DNA of 64,000 nucleotides, from the NCBI RefSeq assembly GCF_013114825.1, contig NZ_JAAVLX010000002.1:248001-312000 (forward strand), written 5' to 3'. The stretch is from Bradyrhizobium australiense. GTDB taxonomy: Bacteria > Pseudomonadota > Alphaproteobacteria > Rhizobiales > Xanthobacteraceae. Under the pieces are notes generated by a model that saw only the letters and a list, made by a program, of their open reading frames with translations, made no database searches and had not been told where the DNA came from. This document shows, one piece after another, positions 35,324 through 45,016 of the stretch. The position numbers were made by a program, and so were the translations under genes. Every line of letters begins with the position of its first letter. The first letter of the stretch is position 1.

Positions 35324-35987
35324 GGCGCATCCTGACGCCGGTTTTCGGATCGAGATCCGCGCCATTGGCGCCAACATTACGGAACGTCTCCATCAGCGAT
35401 TTCTGCCGCTGCTGAACATCAACCACCTTGCCTTCGGCATCGAGCCAAAACCGCAGCGCGGTCTTTTCCTCGCCGGTGTGATCGAGCGTGAGCTTGTTAT
35501 CGAAGATCACCTGCGCCGTCGGATTGAGCTTTTGGACCTTCACGTTCACGGCGACGGGCTGCCCCGTCGTCGCCTGAAAGTGCGAGACGTTGACGGTGTA
35601 TTCGCCGGCGACGATGCCGCGCACGGTGACGATCTCCTCCCGGATCGGCGACGCAATCTTTTTGCCGTTGACGACGATGAAATCGTTGGCGCCGCCGCGG
35701 TCGTCGCGGTCGAGCGTGAGGAAACCGGCTTCGCGGTGGCGATACCAGGCGATGTTGCCGGCGGGGTCCTGCACGAACAGATCGAAGTCATCGGGATGAT
35801 TATCGGGCCAGTCCATCGTGATGATGAACTCGGCTTTGGAATCGATTTTGCCGTCCTTCGCGTCAGGCGAGGCCGCAAGCAGCGCCAGAAAGAACAGGAA
35901 AGCGATCACCTGCAGCGCCTTGAACAGCATGACGCCGAGCGGATCGAAGGCCTCCTCGCGCGGATAGAGACCGAAATCGTCCATCAT
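35316..35987 (-). CDS. uncharacterised single-pass membrane protein, TolR-like position
   Basis: A 223-residue protein with a short cytoplasmic N-terminus, one membrane helix (FKALQVIAFLFFLALLAAS, about 22-40) and a large, presumably periplasmic domain of beta-rich sequence. The domain carries MDWPDNHPDDFDLFVQDPAG, reminiscent of DUF2135/YfaP-like or pre-peptidase beta-sandwich folds. The topology resembles ExbD/TolR, but the periplasmic domain does not. ATG 35987 overlaps the TolQ-like stop in ATGATGA. As second gene of the operon it is the likely channel partner (inference). Confidence 0.78.
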   Translation of the reverse strand: MMDDFGLYPREEAFDPLGVMLFKALQVIAFLFFLALLAASPDAKDGKIDSKAEFIITMDWPDNHPDDFDLFVQDPAGNIAWYRHREAGFLTLDRDDRGGANDFIVVNGKKIASPIREEIVTVRGIVAGEYTVNVSHFQATTGQPVAVNVKVQKLNPTAQVIFDNKLTLDHTGEEKTALRFWLDAEGKVVDVQQRQKSLMETFRNVGANGADLDPKTGVRMRRE

Positions 35988-36751
35988 GCCGGCGTTCCAA
36001 GATGACGTTCCAAGGCCGGGGCGACGTGCGTCTCGGTCAGCATGACGGCATCGGAAAACACCCGCTGGGTCGCGGCATCCAGCATGTAGTACTGGATTCT
36101 GACGAGGATCGAGCCGATCAGGCCGGCCAGCGTCGTGTACATGGCGACCGCCATGCCGTCGCTCATCAGGCCCATCGATGATTTCATCGCGACCTTGTCG
36201 GCCGCATCGAGAGTGGCGATCGGCGCCAGCATGATGATGAAGCCGATGATGGTGCCGAGCAGCCCCAGCTTCATCAGTGTGTCGGACACGAACGCGCCAA
36301 ATCCGTTGGAGCCACGCAGCCGGTCGGCCAGCGAGCGGAGCAGCAGCGTCTGGTCGATGCGCCCGGCGGCCTGCGCCCTCGCCTTCTGCACCAGGCTGCG
36401 GATGTGATCCGTTACCAGCCCGCCCGGCAGGGCGCGCGCATCCTCGTCGAGCCCCCTGGCGCCGCCCCGAACCGACAGGATCGCGCGGCAGCGTCGCGTG
36501 ATCTCGCCTTCACGCGCGATCGCGCGCGTCCGCCAGAAGCAATGAAAGCAGGTGACGATATAGAGGACGGCAATGACGCTCGAAATGTAGGTGCGGTCTG
36601 AGCTGACCATCAGATGGAGCAACCCGTATCGCCATAACAGCACCACGGCGAACACCGAGAGCCCGGTGAAAATCATCCATAACAGGAGAACGCTGCGTTC
36701 CGACTCATCCGCGCCAGATGATGCGGTCTTCGCGCCAGCCGTTGCACTCAT
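35984..36751 (-). CDS. MotA/TolQ/ExbB proton channel family protein
   Basis: A 255-residue inner-membrane protein. Two N-terminal helices (VLLLWMIFTGLSVFAVVLLW; ISSVIAVLYIVTCFHCFW) and two C-terminal helices carry the family core: LMKLGLLGTIIGFIIMLAPI and GLMSDGMAVAMYTTLAGLIGSIL. These match the TolQ/ExbB TM2-TM3 pattern of a proton-driven channel. GGGAGC precedes ATG 36751. It heads a tightly overlapped operon with two uncharacterised membrane proteins, and no tolA, tonB, OmpA-type or nuclease gene follows. Confidence 0.88.
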   Translation of the reverse strand: MSATAGAKTASSGADESERSVLLLWMIFTGLSVFAVVLLWRYGLLHLMVSSDRTYISSVIAVLYIVTCFHCFWRTRAIAREGEITRRCRAILSVRGGARGLDEDARALPGGLVTDHIRSLVQKARAQAAGRIDQTLLLRSLADRLRGSNGFGAFVSDTLMKLGLLGTIIGFIIMLAPIATLDAADKVAMKSSMGLMSDGMAVAMYTTLAGLIGSILVRIQYYMLDAATQRVFSDAVMLTETHVAPALERHLGTPA

Positions 36752-36964
36752 GCTGCGTCAGCTCCCTGGAAAGGCGCGCCGCGCCCAAAGGCCGCCTGCA
36801 AACAGGCCCCTAGGCTTTGATAAATCAGCGGTCGTGGCCGCGTCCAAAGATATATGCCCACGGTTGGTCGGGAAATTTTCCCGAATTGGACCTCACCGCC
36901 CGGCTTGCAATTGGCACCAATTGGCGGTGCTGTTACGCTTATCCGCACGTTCGGGAGTGATCGC

Positions 36965-38335
36965 ATGCGCCTCGTGCTACAGCTCGTCGCCCGTCTGTTT
37001 GTCGTGGTCATCCTGTGCCTGGGAGCGGCAACCGTCTGGGCGACGATCGACGCCCATCGCAGCGTCGATCGTGCCACGGCGGCTTCCGCCGAGCGTGTCT
37101 CGTTGGCGCTGGAAGCGCTCTACTGGCGCGAATTGCTGCTGCGCAGCAACAGAACGCGCGAGCAACTGCTGCCGGTGCCGGAATGGCGCACCATCGAAAC
37201 GATGGGATTGATCTCGCCGGGCATCTGCGTCCGGTTCGAGCCGGCAGGCGCGTTCGAAAAACCGCTTTGCGGCCAGAGCAAGGGGATCGGCCAATCTCCG
37301 CCGCGCTGGTTCGCGGCTTTGGTACAGACCCTGCTTGGGGATCACGCTGCGGTCGTGCGATCTATCAGCATGCGCGCAGCCAACGCAGGTAGCGTCTCGG
37401 CCGCCGCCGATCCAAATGCCGCCATCGCACTCGCCTGGCAGCACATCCTCGATAACATCCACGTCGCCCTGCTGATGGCGGTGGCAATCGCGCTGCTTGC
37501 CTCACTCGCGATTGCGCATACGCTTGCGCCGGCGCAGCAGATCGTCGCCGCGCTGCAGCGGATGGCGCGCGGGCAATACAGCACGTCGCTGCCCCGCTTC
37601 CGATCGATGGAACTTGCCATGATCGGACGGGCCGTGAGCGATCTCGGCGACCGCCTCGCGCGGGCCATGGAGGAACGCGCCGCGCTGACCCGACGCCTGC
37701 TCGAAATCCGCAGCGACGAGCGGCGGGCGCTTGCCCGTGAACTACACGACGAATTCGGACAAAACCTGACGGCGATTCTCGCTTTCGCCAACACGATCGA
37801 AGCGACCAGCGCGCAGGAAAAGGACAACAGCGAGGTCGCGCAGGACGCGCGAATGATCTCGCAAGCCACCCACCGCATCATGGCGTGTCTGCGCGATACC
37901 TTGAACCGCTTGCGCCATCCGCCCGCCGAGGAGCTCGGGCTTGAGGCCTGCCTCGTCGATCTCGTCGATAGTTGGCGCTCGCGGAACGCGGCGCAGCCGA
38001 TGATCCAGCTCGACCTCAAGGGCGACCTCGCCGGCGTCCGCGGCGCCGTCGCTGCGACCGCCTACCGGGTCGCCCAGGAGTGCCTGACCAACTCGCTGCG
38101 GCACAGTTCGGCGCGGGTGATCGTGCTGCGGATCGAGCGGCGCACCGGCGCGGAGAACGCCCTGCTGGTCCATGTCGAGGACGACGGCGGGGGCGATGCG
38201 GCCAAAGTGGCCCGATCTCCCGGCTTTGGCCTGACCGGCATTCGCGAGAGGGTGGCCGCGCTTGGCGGCTCGCTGTCGATTGCGGACGCGAACCGCGGGG
38301 TGAGCGTGGCCGCCACGATTCCGCTTGCAGCCTGA
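36965..38335 (+). CDS. membrane sensor histidine kinase (NarX/UhpB type)
   Basis: A 456-residue kinase with two membrane helices (about 7-27 and 165-190) bounding a periplasmic sensor loop of some 135 residues, then a HAMP-like linker. The HisKA_3 dimerisation domain has RALARELHDEFGQN with H261, and the ATPase part has AYRVAQECLTNSLRHS, VEDDGGG and GFGLTGIRERV. ATG 36965 follows GGGAG. The stop TGA shares a base with the ATG of the response regulator gene (TGATG), so they form a two-component operon. The signal is not recognisable. Confidence 0.93.
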   Translation: MRLVLQLVARLFVVVILCLGAATVWATIDAHRSVDRATAASAERVSLALEALYWRELLLRSNRTREQLLPVPEWRTIETMGLISPGICVRFEPAGAFEKPLCGQSKGIGQSPPRWFAALVQTLLGDHAAVVRSISMRAANAGSVSAAADPNAAIALAWQHILDNIHVALLMAVAIALLASLAIAHTLAPAQQIVAALQRMARGQYSTSLPRFRSMELAMIGRAVSDLGDRLARAMEERAALTRRLLEIRSDERRALARELHDEFGQNLTAILAFANTIEATSAQEKDNSEVAQDARMISQATHRIMACLRDTLNRLRHPPAEELGLEACLVDLVDSWRSRNAAQPMIQLDLKGDLAGVRGAVAATAYRVAQECLTNSLRHSSARVIVLRIERRTGAENALLVHVEDDGGGDAAKVARSPGFGLTGIRERVAALGGSLSIADANRGVSVAATIPLAA

Positions 38336-38988
38336 TGACCGCTTCGCAGACCGAAGGCATTTCGATCCTGCTGGTCGATGACCATCCCGTGGTCCGGCAA
38401 GGCTACCGGCGCGTGCTGGAGCACCAGGGTGATTTCCAGGTGGTGGCCGAGGCCGACAACGCGGCGGACGCCTATCGCGCGTTCAAGGCGCATGCTCCTC
38501 ACGTCGTGGTCATGGACATATCGATGCCGGGCGCGAGCGGGCTCGAGGCGATCAGGAACATTCGCGCCCGCTCCTCCGACGCGCGCATTCTCGTCTTCAG
38601 CATGCACTGCGAGGCCACGCAGGTGAAGGCCGCCTTCAACGCCGGGGCGAACGGCTATGTCACGAAGGGCTCCGACCCATCAGCGCTGATCCGGGCGATC
38701 CGTTCGCTTGTCCGCGGCGAACAGGCGATGAGCGACGACATCGCCCGCGTGCTGGCGCTGGAAAGCCTCTCCCCCTCGGGATCGGTGCTCGATCAGCTCG
38801 GAGAGCGGGAAATCGAGATCCTCAGGCAACTGGCCGCCGGCGCGACCACGGAGCAGATCGCCTCAAACCTCAATCTCAGCATGAAGACCGTGCAGAACTA
38901 TCACTATCTGATCAAGACCAAGACCGGCATGCGGACGGACGCGCAGCTTGTCCGCCTGGCCGTGGAGTGCGGGCTGGCCAGCCTGTAG
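38335..38988 (+). CDS. LuxR/NarL-type response regulator
   Basis: A 217-residue regulator. The receiver domain is ILLVDDHPVVRQGYRR with phospho-aspartate D61 in VVMDISMPGASG; the conserved Lys is in GYVTKGSDP. The C-terminal GerE/LuxR helix-turn-helix is EREIEILRQLAAGATTEQIA followed by NLSMKTVQNYHY. Start ATG 38335 overlaps the kinase stop by one base, and the long frame back to 37972 lies inside the kinase gene. Confidence 0.95.
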   Translation: MTASQTEGISILLVDDHPVVRQGYRRVLEHQGDFQVVAEADNAADAYRAFKAHAPHVVVMDISMPGASGLEAIRNIRARSSDARILVFSMHCEATQVKAAFNAGANGYVTKGSDPSALIRAIRSLVRGEQAMSDDIARVLALESLSPSGSVLDQLGEREIEILRQLAAGATTEQIASNLNLSMKTVQNYHYLIKTKTGMRTDAQLVRLAVECGLASL

Positions 38989-39158
38989 TGGCGGGGCGCC
39001 CCGCGCCGAGCGGGTTCGGTCCTGCCAGAGCACCCGGTTTCTCATCTCCGCGCCCCATACGGGTGGCCTCGCCCGACACGATTTGCTAAAGCGCGGCGTA
39101 AAAACAAATCGGCCGGGGACAGCCTTCCGCCCCCGCCCCTGCTCGTCCGGAGTTTTCG

Positions 39159-40466
<1,308 letters not shown>

Positions 40467-41300
40467 TTATTCCGCCGGCGCAGGCGCGCCAGCCTTCGCC
40501 GGCGTACCGTAAAGCCGCATCAGCGCGAAGGTCGCGGCCAGGATTGCGAGATAGACCACAACCTGCATCGCGGTCGGCTGGTCGGTGTAGCCGATCAGCG
40601 TGTGCAGCGCCTTGCCGAGCAGGCTTGAATCGGAAAGCAGCCAGCCCGAATCCCAGACCACGTTATCCAGCGCCGTCAGCCAATTGGCCTTTTCGAGGAA
40701 TGCCGCGGATTGTGCCGCCATACCGGCGGCCAATAGCGCAATCAGGACCGTCGTGGTCGTGAACAGGGCGCGCGTTGGAATCTTCACCAGGCCGAAATAG
40801 GTCAGCATGCAGACGAGTGCGCCAAGCACCATCCCGGCAATACCGCCGAGCGCCACGCTTAATCCGCTGTCGTTGCCGCCGGCCAGGACACCGTAGAGAA
40901 ACAGCACGACTTCGCTGCCCTCGCGCAGCACCGCAACACCCACCACGATCGCGAGCGCCAGCAGCGATTTCGATCCCTCGACCACCGCCCTTCCCGCTTC
41001 CCGCAATTCGCCCGCGAGTTCGGCGCCGTGGCGGGCCATCCAGACATTGTGCCAGGTGAGCATCACGACGGCGAGCGCAAGGATCGCGGCGTTGAAGACC
41101 TCTTGCCCCATGCCGGCGAACAGGTTCGACAAGGCGCCGGCAAAGACCGCGACCACGCAAGCCGCGAGAACGCCACCGAGGACGCCGCCGGCGATCCACG
41201 CGTTGCGGTGCGGCACCGTGCGCGTGACCGCGAGCACGATGCCGACGATCAGGCCGGCCTCGAAGACTTCACGGAAGACGATGATCAGTGCTGCGATCAC
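40467..41300 (-). CDS. FTR1-family iron permease
   Basis: A 277-residue membrane protein of the FTR1/EfeU family with seven predicted helices. Both iron-handling motifs are intact: REVFE at residues 10-14 and REGSE near residue 125. With the cupredoxin gene upstream it matches the FtrC and FtrB parts of the FtrABCD ferrous iron uptake system of Brucella and Bordetella, in which cupredoxin-assisted oxidation is thought to drive uptake. FtrA (P19) and FtrD are not adjacent. The start is GTG 41300. The stop abuts the purB stop on the other strand. Confidence 0.9.
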   Translation of the reverse strand: MIAALIIVFREVFEAGLIVGIVLAVTRTVPHRNAWIAGGVLGGVLAACVVAVFAGALSNLFAGMGQEVFNAAILALAVVMLTWHNVWMARHGAELAGELREAGRAVVEGSKSLLALAIVVGVAVLREGSEVVLFLYGVLAGGNDSGLSVALGGIAGMVLGALVCMLTYFGLVKIPTRALFTTTTVLIALLAAGMAAQSAAFLEKANWLTALDNVVWDSGWLLSDSSLLGKALHTLIGYTDQPTAMQVVVYLAILAATFALMRLYGTPAKAGAPAPAE

Positions 41301-41318
41301 GGCTGTTGCTTATTTTTC

Positions 41319-41675
41319 CTACTTCACGACCAGTGCGCCGCGCGCAACCTTCTCGTTGTACTCGTCGAAGAATTCGTAGCGGCCCGGCTTCTGGGCGCGG
41401 ACATTGATGGTAGCGTCGGTGGAGCCGGCGACCACCTTCTCCACCTTCAGGGTCTTGCTCTCGAACTCCATCGCCTTGGCATCGAGGTTCTTCAGCTTGA
41501 TCACGATCGGCGTGTTGGCAGGCGCGCTAATTTCGGCCGGGTCGAATTTCTTGTCCTTGTAGCTGAGCTGAATCTCGGTCGCACTCTGCGCGTGGGCGGC
41601 GCCGACGGCGGCAGCCGCGACAAGCACCGTGGCAGCAAACAAAGAGAGCTTCGAGAGCATAGGCGAGAAAGACAT
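41319..41675 (-). CDS. periplasmic cupredoxin-domain protein (FtrB-like)
   Basis: A 118-residue secreted protein. A signal peptide ending GAAHAQS is followed by a cupredoxin_1 beta-sandwich with KKFDPAEISAPANTPIVIKL and PGRYEFFDEYNEKVARG. The usual Cys/His copper ligands of a type I site are not obvious, as is common in iron-uptake cupredoxins such as FtrB and the EfeO N-domain. ATG 41675 is favoured, with 41660 as an alternative. It lies 18 bases upstream of the FTR1 permease in one operon. Confidence 0.85.
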   Translation of the reverse strand: MSFSPMLSKLSLFAATVLVAAAAVGAAHAQSATEIQLSYKDKKFDPAEISAPANTPIVIKLKNLDAKAMEFESKTLKVEKVVAGSTDATINVRAQKPGRYEFFDEYNEKVARGALVVK

Positions 41676-41980
41676 GCTGGGTTTCCAATATGGCTGGCGT
41701 TATCCGGTTGGCATACGCTGCCTGACACCACGCCGTGAAGGGGCAAAACGCCGTTCCAAATTGGAGAAGTTCTAAACGATGCAAGCGTTTGACAAGGCTC
41801 CCTCGCGCGTCGGTCGAACCCTGCGCGTTGGGCGCCGATAGCCACCTCAGCAGTTTTCCGGCCTTGTCAAGCGGATTTGAATTGTTCCAAATTGTCACAC
41901 TGGCCGTCGACGAGCTCCGTGACCCCGCCGGCACCCTCGAAGCAACCTAACGGTAACCACGGATCGGCTAAGGTCGCAAC
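41676..41980. other. divergent intergenic region between the iron genes and murI
   Basis: No gene is seen. It contains GTTCCAAATTG twice (about 41753 and 41883). On the minus strand there is a TTTAGAAC half-site (within 41761-41777) that resembles half of the Irr iron-control element. Both suggest regulator binding upstream of the ferrous-iron genes. Confidence 0.45.
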
Positions 41981-42769
41981 GTGTCATCCCCGCCCACAAT
42001 CCTCGTCTTCGACTCCGGCCTTGGCGGCCTCACGGTCCTGCGCGAGATTGTCCACGCCCGGCCCGACGCGAACTACGTCTATGTCGCCGACGACGCGTTC
42101 TTTCCCTACGGCCACCACAGCGAGGAGCAGATCATCGCGCGCGTGGTGCCGCTGGTCGGCGAGTTGGTCGCCCGCCACGCCCCTGCCCTGGTGGTGATTG
42201 CCTGCAACACCGCTTCCACGCTCGTGATGTCGCATCTGCGTAGCGCTTATAGCGTGCCGTTCGTCGGCACTGTGCCGGCGATCAAGCCGGCCTGCGCCAG
42301 TTCGAAGACCAAACGCGTGTCGGTGCTCGGCACCAAGGGCACCGTCAACCGCGAATACACCAGGCGCCTGATCGATGATTTCGCGCAAGGCTGCGAGGTG
42401 ACGCTGGTAGGATCGGCCGAGCTCGCCTCGCTGGCCGAATCCGCGCTCAGCGGAAACGACGTGTGCGACGAGGATATCACGGCGGAACTTGCCCCCTGCT
42501 TTGTCGGCAGTGGCGAGAATCGCACCGACACGGTCGTGCTGGCCTGCACCCATTATCCGCTGCTGCTCGACCGCCTGACGAGGCTCGCGCCGTGGCCGGT
42601 CGACTGGATCGATCCGGCAGCCGCGATCGCCCGGCGCGTGTCCGAGCTCCTGGGGTCTCCCGGCCGCGAAAGCGATGAGGCCAGGGCGAAGATAATATTT
42701 ACGTCCAGGCGACCGCATACGTTGAGCCAGGCGCTGATGCCGTTTTTCGGCGGCCGCGTGCCGGCGTAG
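41981..42769 (+). CDS. murI: glutamate racemase
   Basis: A 262-residue racemase producing D-glutamate for peptidoglycan. Catalytic residues are assignable: D11-S12 in VFDSGLGGLTV, C75 in IACNTAS and C189 in LACTHYPLL, plus the PYG motif in FFPYGHHSEEQ. The start is GTG 41981 (GTGTCATCC). The adjacent gene to the right is convergent, so murI is monocistronic. Confidence 0.95.
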   Translation: MSSPPTILVFDSGLGGLTVLREIVHARPDANYVYVADDAFFPYGHHSEEQIIARVVPLVGELVARHAPALVVIACNTASTLVMSHLRSAYSVPFVGTVPAIKPACASSKTKRVSVLGTKGTVNREYTRRLIDDFAQGCEVTLVGSAELASLAESALSGNDVCDEDITAELAPCFVGSGENRTDTVVLACTHYPLLLDRLTRLAPWPVDWIDPAAAIARRVSELLGSPGRESDEARAKIIFTSRRPHTLSQALMPFFGGRVPA

Positions 42770-42793
42770 AGTGCCGGGCATTGATCAGCCCGT

Positions 42794-43834
42794 TCAGGGC
42801 TTCTGAAGATCGCGCACGCCAGCGAAGGTAAGCGGGACTCCGCCGCCCCCGCGCGTCAGGCTGAGCTTGCGACCCCAATTGAGCGCCGGCGCTTCGACAA
42901 GCAGGTGCAAGACCGCCGCGATGCCGATCGAAAGCAAAATGCTGGCGACGATGACGCCGGCCGGAGAAATCTGCCACAGTTCGGGGAAGTTCGCGATCCA
43001 TCTGATCAGCAAATAATGTGAGATGTAGAGCGAATAGGAGATGCTGCCGAACCATTGCAGGATGCGCGAAAAGGAAGCGCCGTGGAGTTCGGCCGAGACG
43101 ACGCTGTAGATGAGGAGCGCCGCACCGAGACCATAGGTCGGCACACGTGCGAGTTGAGGATTGCTCGATCCGTGGACGAAAATCCAGTACCAGCCCGCAG
43201 CGAATAAGGCTGCCGAGATAGCGGTATTATATGGCAAAATAGGCAGCTTTCCCTTCATCCGGACAAGGTACGCGATAAAGACACCAGCGCCGAATTCTAA
43301 AATCAGGGGATGCGAATAGATCCCGAAAGGCAGGTGAAAAATGATCGCGACCACCGCAACGCCGAGCGCCGCGAACAAGAGCTCGAAAAGACGGCGCGGT
43401 GCAATGGCAAGTATCACCGCGACAACAGCGTAGAAGTGCATTTCAAAAGCGATCGACCAGGCGGGTGGGATATACCAGTTCGGATAGTCCCACACGAAGA
43501 TGTGGCCGAGGTCCAGCGCAGCGCGATCTCCCGGGCTAGGTGCGATCCAGTACGAACTGATGAACGCCCCAAGCAATACGAGCCAATACATCGGATAGAT
43601 TCGAATGGCCCTTCTAAAAGCGAAATTCAGCACGTCGGTTTGCGACGCGGCCGTAGTCGCAATGATGAACCCGGAAATGACGAAAAAGATGTCGACACCG
43701 CTCGCCAGGATGGTGTGCGCTCCTTCAGCGGCACTTTGGGTCCCCAAATCAGAGCGAGCGGTTACCGCGTGCCCGCAGACGACAGCCAGCGCCGCGACGC
43801 CGCGCATGGCTTGCACACCATAGAATGTCCGCAT
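42794..43834 (-). CDS. acyltransferase 3 family membrane protein
   Basis: A 346-residue integral membrane O-acyltransferase (acyltransferase 3, ExoZ/OafA-like), probably acetylating or succinylating an exopolysaccharide, O-antigen or glucan. About ten hydrophobic helices are present. Family sites include QAMRGVAALAVVCGH (RxxA and the catalytic His in TM1) and DIFFVISGFII (FFxxSGF). It starts ATG 43834 and stands alone. The target molecule is unknown. Confidence 0.9.
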   Translation of the reverse strand: MRTFYGVQAMRGVAALAVVCGHAVTARSDLGTQSAAEGAHTILASGVDIFFVISGFIIATTAASQTDVLNFAFRRAIRIYPMYWLVLLGAFISSYWIAPSPGDRAALDLGHIFVWDYPNWYIPPAWSIAFEMHFYAVVAVILAIAPRRLFELLFAALGVAVVAIIFHLPFGIYSHPLILEFGAGVFIAYLVRMKGKLPILPYNTAISAALFAAGWYWIFVHGSSNPQLARVPTYGLGAALLIYSVVSAELHGASFSRILQWFGSISYSLYISHYLLIRWIANFPELWQISPAGVIVASILLSIGIAAVLHLLVEAPALNWGRKLSLTRGGGGVPLTFAGVRDLQKP

Positions 43835-44038
43835 AACGCCCTGGCACGCTCATTCTTGTAAACGCAATTTTTGCGGGCAAGGTATTAACATATAGTTGTG
43901 AGGTTGACGCAGGTATCGGCATGCATGGTGGGCCGAATGCGACGCGCAAAAAACAGCTGGCTCGATGGCCTGCGAATTTATCCATATGATGCCGAGCGCC
44001 GAATTTTGAATCGATCATTTTGATGAGGGAGATGCCGC

Positions 44039-44818
44039 TTGACCTCCGCAAAACCTGCGCCGCTCAACCGCCTCCGACAGCTCTGGCGCGAAGGCCGCCC
44101 GACCTTTGGCGCGATAGCGACCATTCCCTCGATCCAGACTGTACAGATCATGGCCCGTTCCGGGATCGACTGGATCATTGTCGATCTTGAGCACGGGCCG
44201 ATCGATCTCGGCTCGGCGCATGCGATGATTACCGCCACCTCTGGCACGCCCTGCGTGCCGATGGTGCGGATTGCCGCCAACGAGCCCTGGCTTGCGAAGG
44301 CGCCGATGGACCTGGGCGCCCTCGGCATCAACTTTCCGATGATTTGCAGCCGCGCGGATGCCGAAAAGGCCGTGCGCAGCGTGCGCTACCCGCCGAAAGG
44401 CGACCGGCTGTGGGGCCCCTTCCACGCGCCATTCCGCTGGGGCGTATCGATGCCGGATTACATGGCGGCTGCGGACGACGACATGATCTGCATGATCACC
44501 ATCGAGCATGTCGAGGCGGTCGAGCGCATCGACGAGATCATGGCAACCCCCGGCATCGACCTCGCGGTGATCGGCCCCGGCGACCTCGCCACCTCCATCA
44601 ACAAGCGCGGCCTGCTCGATGATCCCGAGGTGATGGCGCTGATGAAGCGTGCCGAGGAAGGCATTCTTAGGAGCGGCGTGCCGATCGGCGGCGTCGCGCG
44701 CACCGCCGAGCAGGCCAACAAGATGATCGACCGCGGCTACGTCGCGCTGGCGCTCGGCTTCGATTGGTCGCTGTTCCAGCGCGGCATCGCGGCCAGCTTC
44801 GAGGGGGTCAAGCGATAG
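44039..44818 (+). CDS. HpcH/HpaI aldolase family protein
   Basis: A 259-residue class II aldolase of the HpcH/HpaI (2,4-dihydroxyhept-2-enedioate aldolase) family, metal dependent, cleaving or forming 2-keto acids. Motifs are SGIDWIIVDLEHGPID near residue 40, VPMVRIAANEPW, GINFPMICSRADAEKAV and GIDLAVIGPGDLATS. The start is TTG 44039; a GAGGGAGA ribosome site precedes it by a normal distance and no in-frame ATG fits. It is monocistronic. The physiological substrate cannot be told. Confidence 0.9.
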   Translation: MTSAKPAPLNRLRQLWREGRPTFGAIATIPSIQTVQIMARSGIDWIIVDLEHGPIDLGSAHAMITATSGTPCVPMVRIAANEPWLAKAPMDLGALGINFPMICSRADAEKAVRSVRYPPKGDRLWGPFHAPFRWGVSMPDYMAAADDDMICMITIEHVEAVERIDEIMATPGIDLAVIGPGDLATSINKRGLLDDPEVMALMKRAEEGILRSGVPIGGVARTAEQANKMIDRGYVALALGFDWSLFQRGIAASFEGVKR

Positions 44819-45016
44819 GTTCCGAGACGGCGGCAAACCCCTCAAAATCCTTGAAATTCACGTCCCCGCTGGCGGGCCGCCACGCCGGTTGACCCGCCAT
44901 CCGGGCGCGAACCTACTGGCGTCAAAACGCCTTGTTCGTGCTAGATGAGGTGCTGGCAGGTCCAGGCGGCCTGTCGGCTTTCTGATTTGCCTACCTTCGA
45001 AACCCTGAGCGGAGCG

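Noticed and set aside
34715..36751. Zorya-type anti-phage system
   Set aside because: ZorB has an OmpA-type domain and ZorD/ZorE are helicase/nuclease genes; none is present near the TolQ-like gene.
36752..36964. Possible extra gene between the TolQ-like operon and the sensor kinase
   Set aside because: No frame with a start, ribosome site and conserved sequence; it is the divergent promoter region.
38989..39158. tRNA or small RNA between the response regulator and purB
   Set aside because: No cloverleaf or terminator was found; only the purB ribosome site is clear.
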